Shown here one piece after another: positions 23,015-31,951 of a DNA stretch of 64,000 nt (the first letter of the stretch is position 1; every line of letters begins with the position of its first letter). Made by a program: the position numbers and the translations under genes. Below the pieces are notes generated by a model, which saw nothing but the letters and a program-made list of their open reading frames with translations, did not search any database and had not been told where the DNA came from. The stretch lies in assembly GCA_028274465.1 (NCBI GenBank), contig CM051456.1:79532753-79596752 (forward strand), read 5' to 3'. The stretch comes from Plantago ovata. Taxonomy: Eukaryota > Streptophyta > Magnoliopsida > Lamiales > Plantaginaceae.

Positions 23015-24396
23015 TGATGATGTCGTTTTTCACCAATTAAATTTGTTTAATAGCCAAAGAACACTTATCACTACACAAACTAGAGTGCAATGGCAAGTTG
23101 TCCCCGAGTGTCGTTCTCTCGGAACCTAACGTGGCTTTGTTTGTGGTTTTTGCTAGTTATTTCAGACAACGTGTTCAAGTGTTTATAGAATTGTTTTCTT
23201 AGAACAAAGCAACGAGAAATCAGATTGTTGTAATCAAGTTTGGAAAACGGTTGGTGGTAGAAATCAAATACACATGCATGGGTTATGAATATGCTCACAA
23301 GTTCAGTGCGTAAAACCTTCGATCAAGTCTGCTAAGCAACTCGTCTAGGTAACTTTCAAGACACACATCATAAAAGACCACTATCAATACTTTAGAGGTG
23401 CTTGTCACTAACACCATTTATCTAGCATGCTGCAAATCTCTAACATACAATCCTATAGCTTTCATTGACCAAGAGTTTGTCACTATACTCAATTCGAATA
23501 TATTTTATAGGCAACTAAGAATCATATGAAGGAATTTGCAGCAAGATTGAATCACAATCTCATGTAAGCATAAACATAACCCATAGCATGCATATTCTAC
23601 ATTCTACCACCAACACAAAGGATTTAGCTACTCATATTCATCAACATAGACATCAAATCATATGAATTGTAAATAGAATACATCAAATCAAACTACTAGA
23701 CAAGAGAAAATGATACAATGTTACCACCAAGCTGTCACTAATCGGTGGGTATTGATGAAAACCTCTCCGTAGATGAAACAATGGATGCAATCCTATGTCA
23801 AAACCTTTAATCCAATCTAAAATACAATGTAATCTGAGTTTTCTCTGATTTTGGGGCTTAGGAGCTCTGCCAAAACGAAGCCAATGTTCAAAAGTATGGA
23901 AAAAGTAACTGAAGATCAGAGTTAAGAAGGAAAATCCGAAAACGTAACCGCTGCCAAGCGGAGCGCTTGGCAAGCGAAGCGCTTGGGCCCTCCAAGCGCT
24001 TCGCTTGGCTGCTGTGCCAAAACTCCTGGAAAATGAAGCGGAGCGCTTCACTATTCCAGGCGCTTAGCTTGGCTCCTGGGCAGATTTTTGTCTTCCAACT
24101 CAATCTTTTTGCCCTCGTACGGCCCTCGGGTGCCTTGGACTCATCCTTCTCAATGCTTATTGAGGCTCAGACACTCACGAACAAGCCACGGAGATTGGGG
24201 AACTTCAACGGGGCCATCTTTTCCATTAAAAAGGCTCGTTTTTAGCTCCAAAAACGCCGTTTCGTACCTAAGTGCTTGAAAATGCAGAAAACACAAAACG
24301 TGACACTATTCTACAAAACTAACCAAAAAACAAGGCTAAAAGATAGCAAAAGAAGGTAAAAAAGACAAGATGAACGCGTCAAAAGTACGTTCATCA
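23015..24396 (-). repeat. Right LTR of composite A, inverted (1382 bp)
   Basis: On the minus strand the LTR starts TGATGAACGTACTTTTGACG at 24396 and ends ACATCATCA at 23015. It is the only uninterrupted full LTR of composite A. It contains palindromic modules at 23954-24009. Confidence 0.88.
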
Positions 24397-24401
24397 GTAT
24401 C
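24397..24401. other. Right target-site duplication of composite A (GTATC)
   Basis: It is identical to 5004-5008. Element D resumes here on the minus strand. Confidence 0.9.
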
Positions 24402-24742
24402 AACGTTGGGTTGACTGTTGAAGGCTTCTGCAAACACTTCAACATTGCTCAAGGCTTCTACAGACACTTCAACCACATCTACTGTAGTGGCTTGTGTTTC
24501 AGCAACCACTGGAGCATCATCTGAAAGATCATGGACAATTGGAACGGACTTACGTGCTGTTGTTTTCTTTCTTGGGTAAGTCTTTGTCCGTTTCTTCTTG
24601 GGAATGGGGTCAGCTAATGACACTGCAGTTTGAGTGTCATCATTAGCTTTCCTCTTTTGCTTCTTAGATTTTTCACTGGGTGCATTAGTTTCAGCAACCG
24701 CAGTGGCTTCAGCAGCAACATTTGCAGCTGTTGCATTCTCAG
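24397..24742 (-). pseudogene. Post-pol region of element D, middle fragment
   Basis: The minus strand reads into Ala/Val/Glu-rich and Lys-rich sequence (SEKSKKQKRKANDDTQTA) that corresponds to about 59760-60050 of element E. It lies between composite A and A3. Confidence 0.8.
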
Positions 24743-26101
24743 TGATGATGTCGTTTTTCACCAATTAAATTTGTTTAAAAGCCTAAGAACACTTATCACT
24801 ACACAAACTAGAGTGCAATGGCAAGTTGTCCCCGAGTGTCGTTCTCTCGGGACCTAACGTGGCTTTGCTTGAGGTTTTTGCTAGTAATTTCAGTCAACGA
24901 GTTCAATGTTTATAGAATCGTTTTCTTTGAACAAAGCAACGAGAAATCAGATTGTTGTAATCAAGTTTGGAAAATGGTTGGTGGTAGAAATCAAATACAC
25001 ATGCATGGGTTACGAATATGCTCACAAGTTCAGTGCGTAAAACCTTCGATCAAGTCTGCTAAGCAACTCGTCTAGGTAACTTTCAAGACACACATCATAA
25101 AAGACCACTATCAATACTTTAGAGGTGCTTGTCACTAACACCATTTATCTAGCATGCTGCAAATCTCTAACATACAATCCTATAGCTTTCATTGACCAAG
25201 AGTTTGTCACTATACTCAATTCGAATATATTTTATAGGCAACTAAGAATCATATGAAGGAATGTGCAGCAAGATTGAATCACAATCTCATGTAAGCATAA
25301 ACATAACCAATAGCATGCATATTCTACATTCTACCACCAACACAAAAGATTTAGCTACTCATATTCATCAACATAGACATCAATTCATATGAATAATAAT
25401 CAGAATACATCATATCAAACTACAAGACAAGAGAGTGATACAAGTTACCACCAAAGCTGTCACTAATCGGTGGAAAGCAAAGAAAACCTCTCCGTAGATG
25501 ATTACAAAGGATGAATTCCAATCAAAATCTTGAATCCCAAGCTAAAATACAATGTAATCTGAGTTTTCTCTGAGTTTTGGGGCTTAGGAGCTCTCCAAAA
25601 CGAAGCTACCGTTCAAAAAGATATCCAAAAAATGACTGAAGATCAGATCTAAGAAGGAAAATCCGAAAACGTAACCGCTGCTAAGCGGACCGCTTGGAGA
25701 AGCCAAGCAGAGCGCTTTGGCACTCCAAGCGCTTCGCTTGGCTTCTGTGCCAAAGCTCCTGGAAAATGAAGCGGAGCGCTTCACTATTCCAGGCGCTTAG
25801 CTTGGCTCCTGGGCAGATTTTTGTCTTCAAACTCAATCTTTTTGCCCTCGCATGGCCCTCGGGTGCCTTGGACTCATCCTTCTCGATGCTTATTGATGCT
25901 CAAACACTTATGAACAAGCCACGGAGATTGGGGAACTTCAACGGGGCCATCTTTTCCATCAAAAAGGCTCGTTTTTAGCTCCAAAAATGCCGTTTCGTAC
26001 CTAAGTGCCACTATTCTACAAAACTAACCAAAAAGAAAGGCTAGAAGATAGCAAAAGAAGGTAAAAAAGACAAGATGAACGCGTCAAAAATACGTTCATC
26101 A
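24743..26101 (-). repeat. 3' LTR of A3 (1359 bp)
   Basis: On the minus strand it starts TGATGAACGTATTTTTGACG at 26101 and ends ACATCATCA at 24743. It contains palindromic modules at 25682-25742. Confidence 0.88.
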
Positions 26102-26138
26102 AACTCCCCAAACCAAACCTTTGCTTGTCCTCAAGCAA
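26102..26138 (-). other. Polypurine tract and adjoining hairpin of A3
   Basis: On the minus strand TTGCTTG-AGGA-CAAGCAA (26138-26121) is followed by AAGGTTTGGTTTGGGGAGTT, which abuts the LTR. The stem is seven pairs with a four-base loop. The arrangement is repeated at 39485-39521 and, with one covarying pair, at 18863 and 27553. Confidence 0.8.
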
Positions 26139-27970
26139 CAAACTATCCTAAATGCAACACAAAAGGAGTCTCATGCCAAGTAAAGCGAACTAATCTATTG
26201 AATCTACCAAATGAGCATGATATGCAAATAGGTTGAAGTATACCTCGATTGCGAATATACACATTCTCAAGTGCACTTGGTTAAACAAAGGAGTCTCACG
26301 TAACATCTTCTACCTGGACCTGGTCAGTGACGACACAATGATGCATGTTATCATACTACAATTGCCCCGTGCCTATGAAACCGAGGGCTTACTACTGTTC
26401 ACCAAGCGAGACTTTTCCTCAAGAGAGGGCGAACCAATACTGGCTCTCATCAAACGAAGGAGGGTTCCCTTAGAAAGATAACACTCCCCTATTCTACCCA
26501 GACTCTCAAGAATGAGCCTCTTTCAACCACTTCCTGAATAGCAAGACGAGGGTGGTCAAGAACAGGCCATGGACAAGGCGACACGAAATGAAAGATAGAA
26601 TTTACAACTCCACACTTCACAAGGACAAAATATTTACATGACACTTGACACTACGAGACTGCTTTTGGCTTGCAACGACCCTTCTTTTGCTTTTGGGTCT
26701 TATTCTTTATTTTCTTTCTTCTTCTTTTTTTATTTTCTTTTCTTTTTTTTTTTAATTTCTTTTTCTTTTTTCTTCTTTTCTTTTTCTCTCTTTTTTTTTT
26801 TTTTTATAGGGGCAAGCAGCAGTACTATGTGTCAAAAACACCTTCCCAAACCTATTCGAAAGAATAGGTTTGAGCACAAAGACGAAAAAGAAAAAGGTAA
26901 GACTCTCTTACAAAGACACCTCCCCAAACCTATTCGAAAGAATAGGTTGGGACACAAAAGAAAAAGAAAAAGAAAAAGGGAAACTTTACAACGACTCAAG
27001 ACGAGAGACAAGATCAAATAAGGCAACCCCCTCCCCATATTCGATAGAATAGGTTTAATACAAGGAATCGCACACCTCACACTACCTCCTTCCTAGGCAT
27101 TTGGCAATCTCTAATCGAGGTGAAGAACTTGTAGCCTCTCACGTACATAATTACACGGGTTACAACCATAGAGTCTAACATGCATCATTTTATAAGGCCA
27201 TCGTAAACCGCAGCAGAAGAAACACCACTCAAGGTGATGTCGAGACTACTAAGCTTAACTAGTGCACATACGAATGTGACAAACCAAGCGAGACAAGCCT
27301 CAAACTACTTGCAAAGTGATGCAACATATGATCAATGGTCATAAACACTTAGTCTACTCAATAAAAAAGTTCAAAAGACTTGGCAATAAACTCCACACAC
27401 AACAACGTGCAACAACTAATCTATGGATGATATGCATGCAAAAATTTGAAAAAACACGACAAATCACATGAACTTGAGTAAAATCAGGCATGTACGAACC
27501 ACACAAGCATATAGTGCTGAAAATCCAATACCCCCTCCCCAAACCTAAACTTTTGCTCGTCCTCGAGCAAAGAAAAGTTGAATGAAAAGAAAAAATTGGA
27601 TTGAAAGTACACTTCCCTGAGATAAAGGTTCGTGTCCAATCTCCTATATATGAGTAGTACCTGAAAGGACTTAAGAAACATGTGAAAACGGGTGCGCAAA
27701 GGTGAGAAGAATGGAAAAACGAGGAAAATCTGGGTACAGGGTCCAGGCAGACCGCTTGGCGGGAGCCAAGCGGTTCGCTTGGCTCTGTTTCCAGATTTTC
27801 GATGTTTTTTTTCCTATCTTAATCACCTAATGCACCAAGACAAAAACTAGACTAAACTAATCACGACAAAAGGCACATAGGCCACAACTACAAAAGCAAA
27901 TAAAAAAGTATAGGAGTCTTCAAGTTGCATCATCAATTAAGAGTATCAAAAAGGAGTACCACCACCGCAA
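26139..27970 (-). other. 3' non-coding region of A3
   Basis: No coding domain is seen over 1.8 kb. It holds a pyrimidine tract at about 26695-26810 (purine-rich in the element's sense), AACCTATTC hairpins at 26849-26870 and 26927-26948, a degenerate third near 27035-27055, a second hairpin plus G-rich tract at 27553-27530, and palindromic modules at 27752-27783. The match at 18691-19430 shows that these parts are standard for the family. Confidence 0.7.
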
Positions 27971-27972
27971 AA

Positions 27973-29049
27973 TCACTCGGATCGGTGAGGGATGACAAGG
28001 GGAAAAGGGTCTTCGAACCCTTGCTCTACTCCGAAGCAGTGGAGTATCAGATCGTGTGTCTCTATGTCGATTGGTTCCCTCGATGCCTCGGTGCGCCGGA
28101 TGTTTGGCACATTTGCTTTCTCACACATAGCAGTGATCAGATGTGGGAAGACTAGTGGGTGGCCGGGTTCTCGTTTAATCTCGAATTGCTGGAAGATGAT
28201 GTCCCCGGGAGTGATGGTCAAGTTCGCCATGAGGGAATAGACTAATATCCCGACTTCCGGCGTTATCTCTTCGGTTATGAGTCCCAGGATCAGATTAGCT
28301 ACCACGAAAGGTAGGATCATGCGGGCGTGCAAGTGCAAATCTTTATACTTCAAGGTGTTATCGAGACGCGTCTTCCTTGGCTTGTAGTCCTTGGTTGTCA
28401 GAACCCCGGCTATCCTCCTCGGAAACTTCTCGATCGTTGGGTCATAGACATAGTGCACATAGGGATCACTCACACAGTATGCTACCTTATTCTTGTCTTC
28501 CCGCAAGGGTTCCTCTAGTCCCATAATGAAACTAGTGATACTCAATGGTGAGAAAGGGACCATCACAGCACGAAAAGGTACTACTTCGGCCTTATAGTTA
28601 TAGTCCTAGAAGGCAATGTGGAACTCCTCGACAAGGTCTCTATCCCATCCGGAGAGTTCTTTCCCATAGAAGATCCATCCTCTCGCCGTTATAAGCGTGG
28701 TAAGGTGAGCATAGGGTGCATAGAGTACATCAAAGAAAAGCCCGTTGTTCTCATATTTTGTCCCCTTTAGTACGTCCAACTCCTTTGAAGTAAAGGAGAT
28801 GCTACGGTCCCAAATCACTGACCGTTCTCCTCCCCTATAGAAGTTGTATCGGAACCTCCGCAATGCGTCCGATTCTTTGTATGGGTCACGGTCGCTTTCA
28901 TCACGGGGAATCTCCTTGGAGGTTGAAGCTCCATCCTTCCTTGCTTTCTTCTTGGCTCTTGTGTCCATGGTACCTAGAATAATCTTATTAGATAACTTCA
29001 AGAGACGATGAGACTTAGACTCGACTCCTAGACTCCAATACTCACTCAA
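27973..29049 (-). pseudogene. Accessory reading region of A3, 'putative plant transposon protein' type
   Basis: Two adjacent reading stretches lie on the minus strand. The N-terminal part is basic (DTRAKKKARKDGAST), followed by a conserved block (LFFDVLYAPYAHLTTLITAR, then GWIFYGKELSGWDRDLVEEF) and VPFSPLSITSFIMGLEEP. Further on come LHARMILPFVVANLILGL and VGILVYSLMANLTITPGD. The pattern of an aromatic/acidic 'EF' helix, a 'SP..I..F..L' strand and an 'L.A..I' helical stretch fits what I know of the plant-specific domain named putative plant transposon protein (Pfam Transposase_32), common in Athila-like elements. The function is unknown. It lies downstream of protease where RT would be expected. 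It is broken at about one place. Confidence 0.6.
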
Positions 29050-29639
29050 GTAATCTCATGGTGAGTTTGAAGGCTTGCTAAAGTTCATATGAACAAATCG
29101 AGAAGCTTTAACACTTCGTTACGATAAATCCATACGAATCTAAACCAAGCAAACAAACTCTCCAATTAAATTACCCAACCAATCCAACACATTCTCATGC
29201 AATCACAACATCACCATAATCATAACATAACTCAAATTCAAGGCTAATAATCATCAAACAATTACATAGCAAAAATTCGAGCACTAGAGTTCATCATAAA
29301 TCAAGAGGAGCAAAATTCGAATTTAGACATCACATCTAGTAAGAAACATGCTCAACAATCATCATCAAACTCTAATTCACCAATGCATAACACAATTGAA
29401 GCTAATTAAGATAAAATCCCAAATTCAAGAAAGTTAGGGTTCATAAGAGGTACCTTTGATTCCATGTTATGGATGCTTCAAACGTGAAATTTGATCGGTT
29501 TAGATGATAGAGGGGGTGATGGGCTTTGTAAAATGCACAAGATTGCAAGAATTGGTGGAGAATTGAGAGAGATTGAGATTTTTGGGGTGCTAAATCGGCA
29601 ATGGAGGAAGAAAAACGAAGTGGGGAGCTTTGATACTCA
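29050..29639 (-). other. Non-coding leader before the A3 accessory region
   Basis: This stretch of about 590 bases is A/T-rich with no domain or repeat array. It separates the accessory reading region from the palindrome cluster. Confidence 0.5.
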
Positions 29640-29900
29640 AGTGCCCCGCTTAGCTTCCTTAAGGAAAGCCAAGCGAAGCGCTTGGGCCGTCCCAAGCGAA
29701 GCGCTTGGCAAGCGGTCCGCTTGGGACCTGCCAAGCGCTCCGCTTGGATTTCCAGTAAGAATGAAATTCTTACTGGAAATTCAAGCGGACCGCTTGGACC
29801 TGCCAAGCGCTCCTCTTGGATTTCCAGTAAGAATGTACATTCTTACTGGAAATCCAAGCGGACCGCTTGGGCTTGCCAAGCGGTTCGCTTGGGACCTAAA
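29640..29900. repeat. Palindrome cluster: eight 17-nt modules and two longer hairpins
   Basis: Eight copies of CCAAGCG-NNN-CGCTTGG lie in about 250 bases, with cores AAG, AAG, GTC, CTC, GAC, CTC, GAC and GTT; one copy has a changed arm. Between them are a 15-bp-arm hairpin at 29748-29780 and a perfect 44-bp palindrome at 29815-29858 (centre GTAC). The same modules occur in the LTRs of the family. Confidence 0.85.
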
Positions 29901-30073
29901 GCTCCCAAACCCATTTTTTTTCAACTTTTGCTAAATTTTCACCCCAAAAACCTTGTCTAAACAACGAAACAAAATTTAAACGTGCTTCTAATCTATATGC
30001 AAGTACCTACAACCTCGGGTTGCCTCCCGAGAAGCGCCTTTGTTTAAAAGTCGTTGGCTCGACTCGTCTTAGC
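29901..30073 (-). other. Region after the protease of A3 with the GGGAGGCAACCCG dyad
   Basis: On the minus strand, shortly after the gag-protease stop, GCGCTTCTCGGGAGGCAACC begins a motif that commonly follows the coding end in Athila-like elements. It forms a CGGG/CCCG stem with a short loop. Nothing else is recognised here. Confidence 0.5.
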
Positions 30074-31060
30074 TCATGCGGGATCAATTTCGCATCGGGT
30101 ACTAGACTTCCCCGTCCAAGTGCTCTTCAAAGCACCAAGTCCCTGCACATCTTGACGAACATAAAGAGGACCAAAGAATCCTACAAGTTCGTTAGTATCA
30201 ACATAAGCACATGAATTAATTATGGCTCGCAACGTATGTTGCTTGCCATTTACCTCGAAGCTACATGTACGACGGTACATGTCTATCACCATATGTACTT
30301 TGTTGATGAAGGCTCTACCCAAAAAAACCACATCCTTGAGCTTTGCGGAGGATGTAGGCATGACGATGAAGTTCGTCTTGACCTCTACACCGGCGACTCT
30401 TACCACTAGATTCTCGATCACACCCAATGGCTTCTTCATAGACCCGTCCGCCAATTGCACCATGCACTTCATTGGTCTTAAGCCAGACAAACCCGACTCT
30501 TCGTACACGTTAAAAGGTATGACATTCACACCCGCTCCCGTGTCTAGAGTTGCCACTATTCCATCCTTCTTACCCAAGATGATTTCCACATCAAAGCTCT
30601 CTTGGATAGGCACTTCCACCATATCCACCAACTCATCCTCAGACGATGAGTTTTCATTCACTTCTTCCACTATCGCATCAGATTGTGCGACCACTTTCTC
30701 TTCCATAACTACCTTAGGAGTCTCAAGCTCCTCACTCACCTTGCAAGTTTCAGTTATCTTGCAACTTGGCACCTCAACTAGTGCATTGTCTCTCACAACC
30801 GTGATCTCCACGGGCAAACCAGTCACCACGGTTATGGCCATAGCCTTCTCCGTGTTTCCGGGAAACTTCCCTTGCTCTCTACTAGCCCCCCGATCTATCA
30901 GCTCTTGCAACTTCTTATGGAGGTTGCTACTTCTAGCCTCAAGCTTCTCAAACCGCTGATTGTTAGTAGCTTCATTACGATAGTAATGCTCCATAAACTT
31001 ATTAGTCTTCAACACAAGATCGTTGAGAGAAGAGACAAGAGGTGAAGGAAGCACCCCTCC
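30074..31060 (-). pseudogene. gag C-terminal part and aspartic protease of A3
   Basis: On the minus strand the region begins inside gag: a helix-rich stretch (NKFMEHYYRNEATNNQRFEK) typical of the gag end in Athila-like elements, then a Val/Glu-rich linker, and a retropepsin-type protease with the active-site motif VATLDTGAGVNVIP and, downstream, VVFLGRAFI. The protease would cut the polyprotein. The reading frame closes about 90 residues after the second motif with no RT. The upstream part of gag is replaced by Cassandra at 31060. Strand, motif order and palindromes tie it to A3. Confidence 0.8.
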
Positions 31061-31341
31061 TGTAACGCCCCAGATTTCAGAAGCTTAAGAGGGTTGAGAA
31101 CGCTACTCATACCAACAAGGTGCACCTTTCTTTTCGGGAATCCACCTAGAAGAACTTCAGAGTTAAGCGTGCTTGCTATGGAGCAATTCTAGGATGGGTG
31201 ACCCACTGGGAAGTTCCCGGTGCGCGCACGAGTGAGGACAAAGTGCGCGGATTAGAACCCGTGTTGGTCTGTGGGGCCAGCATATCACCCCGGAGAGCGC
31301 CCATGAGTAACCACGCCGGCCGGATTGGTCGGGTCGTTACA
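31061..31341 (+). repeat. Left LTR of Cassandra
   Basis: 281 bp. The 5S-like part covers about 31100-31225 and includes the box A-like AGTTAAGCGTGCTTG at 31161-31175 and the C box-like ATGGGTGACCCACTGGGAAG at 31194-31213. Confidence 0.9.
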
Positions 31342-31343
31342 AA

Positions 31344-31355
31344 TGGTATCAGAGC
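31344..31355 (+). other. Primer-binding site of Cassandra
   Basis: TGGTATCAGAGC follows the LTR by two bases and is complementary to the 3' end of initiator methionine tRNA. Confidence 0.9.
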
Positions 31356-31470
31356 CTAGATCAACCCAAAGTCCGCATCGGGTGGACGGTTGGTAAAGGT
31401 TATTGTCAGTTTGTCACCCCCACCACTTAAGTCGCTCGACGAGGACGTCGAGGCTTTAAGGGGGGTAGAT

Positions 31471-31750
31471 TGTAACGCCCCAGATTTCAGAAGCTTAAGA
31501 GGGTTGAGAACGCTACTCATACCAACAAGGTGCACCTTTCTTTTCGGGAATCCACCTAGAAGAACTTCAGAGTTAAGCGTGCTTGCTATGGAGCAATTCT
31601 AGGATGGGTGACCCACTGGGAAGTTCCCGGTGCGCGCACGAGTGAGGACAAAGTGCGCGGATTAGAACCCGTGTTGGTCTGTGGGGCCAGCATATCACCC
31701 CGGAGAGCGCCCATGAGTAACCACGTCGGCCGGATTGTCGGGTCGTTACA
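31471..31750 (+). repeat. Right LTR of Cassandra
   Basis: 280 bp, differing from the left LTR by about two positions near its end. The 5S-like boxes are at 31571-31585 and 31604-31623. Confidence 0.9.
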
Positions 31751-31951
31751 AATGGTTTCCAAGACAATTCGAAAACAAAATCTTTTCTTGAAAAAGGAAA
31801 TTCGAAAATACTTTAATAACAACGGTCGGCAATAAATGCCCAAAATAAACTTTGACGCTAACGATAGCAAACAATACTCAATGACAACTCAAGTTCGAAG
31901 AGACAACGAATGAAGACAAATAAAGTGTTCCTCTTAATTTGAAAAGAAACC
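31751..31951. other. Unassigned 201 bases between Cassandra and the Tekay-like LTR
   Basis: This is A-rich, non-coding sequence with no match that I recognise elsewhere in the window. It begins AATGGT, as the Cassandra internal region does, and then differs. It may be a remnant of a fourth element. Confidence 0.5.

Larger units (their letters stand above)
5009..24396. mobile_element. Composite A: Athila-like element with inverted outer LTRs
   Basis: The left edge reads TGATGAACGTATTTTTGACG, an LTR start. The right edge reads as the reverse complement of an LTR start (ends ACGTTCATCA). In a normal element the right edge would be an LTR end (ACATCATCA). Both outer LTRs thus point inward, each followed by a tRNA-type primer site and a gag-like reading region, and the two halves meet head-on near 21685. 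A single 5-bp duplication, GTATC, flanks the whole. Without the later insertion B the composite is about 6.1 kb. It lacks pol and is a non-autonomous derivative related to element C. It is rearranged internally (see the separate entries). Confidence 0.8.
24743..31060 (-). mobile_element. A3: partial Athila-like element, minus strand
   Basis: From left to right (reverse of its own sense): 3' LTR, polypurine tract with hairpin, a non-coding region with a purine-rich tract and repeated hairpins, two reading regions of a plant-transposon-protein type, a leader-like stretch rich in palindromes, and a gag-protease region that stops at the Cassandra boundary at 31060. The 5' LTR and the N-terminal half of gag are missing. 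No RT or integrase lies between protease and the accessory region. The LTR matches composite A at about nine positions in ten. The left flank is CTCAG; its partner is lost. Confidence 0.75.
31061..31750 (+). mobile_element. Cassandra TRIM (5S-rRNA-like LTRs), structurally complete
   Basis: It is 690 bp: LTR 31061-31341, internal 31342-31470, LTR 31471-31750. The LTRs are almost identical (about two differences). Both begin TGTAACGCCCCAGATTTC and end GGTCGTTACA. The internal part holds a primer site for initiator methionine tRNA and the purine tract AAGGGGGGTAGAT. The LTRs carry 5S rRNA-like sequence with RNA polymerase III internal promoter boxes, diagnostic for Cassandra. It codes for nothing, so it always relied on other elements. 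No matching 5-bp duplication is seen at its ends (CCTCC left, AATGG right). Confidence 0.9.

Noticed and set aside
24743-26101. A3 LTR as part of the inverted composite A
   Set aside because: Element D sequence (24397-24742) separates it from composite A, and it has its own purine tract, so it is a separate insertion.
26638-27021. Phe-rich open frame resembling a membrane protein
   Set aside because: It is a translation of the pyrimidine tract in the non-coding 3' region of A3.
29441-29960. Overlapping Pro/Leu/Ala-rich frames on both strands
   Set aside because: They are translations of the palindromic CCAAGCG modules.
30222-30959. Open frame of 245 residues on the plus strand
   Set aside because: It is the complement of the gag-protease region, which has the DTGA motif on the minus strand.
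31061-31750. Two 5S rRNA genes
   Set aside because: The 5S-like parts sit inside paired LTRs with primer site and purine tract, and diverge from a functional 5S outside the promoter boxes; this is Cassandra.
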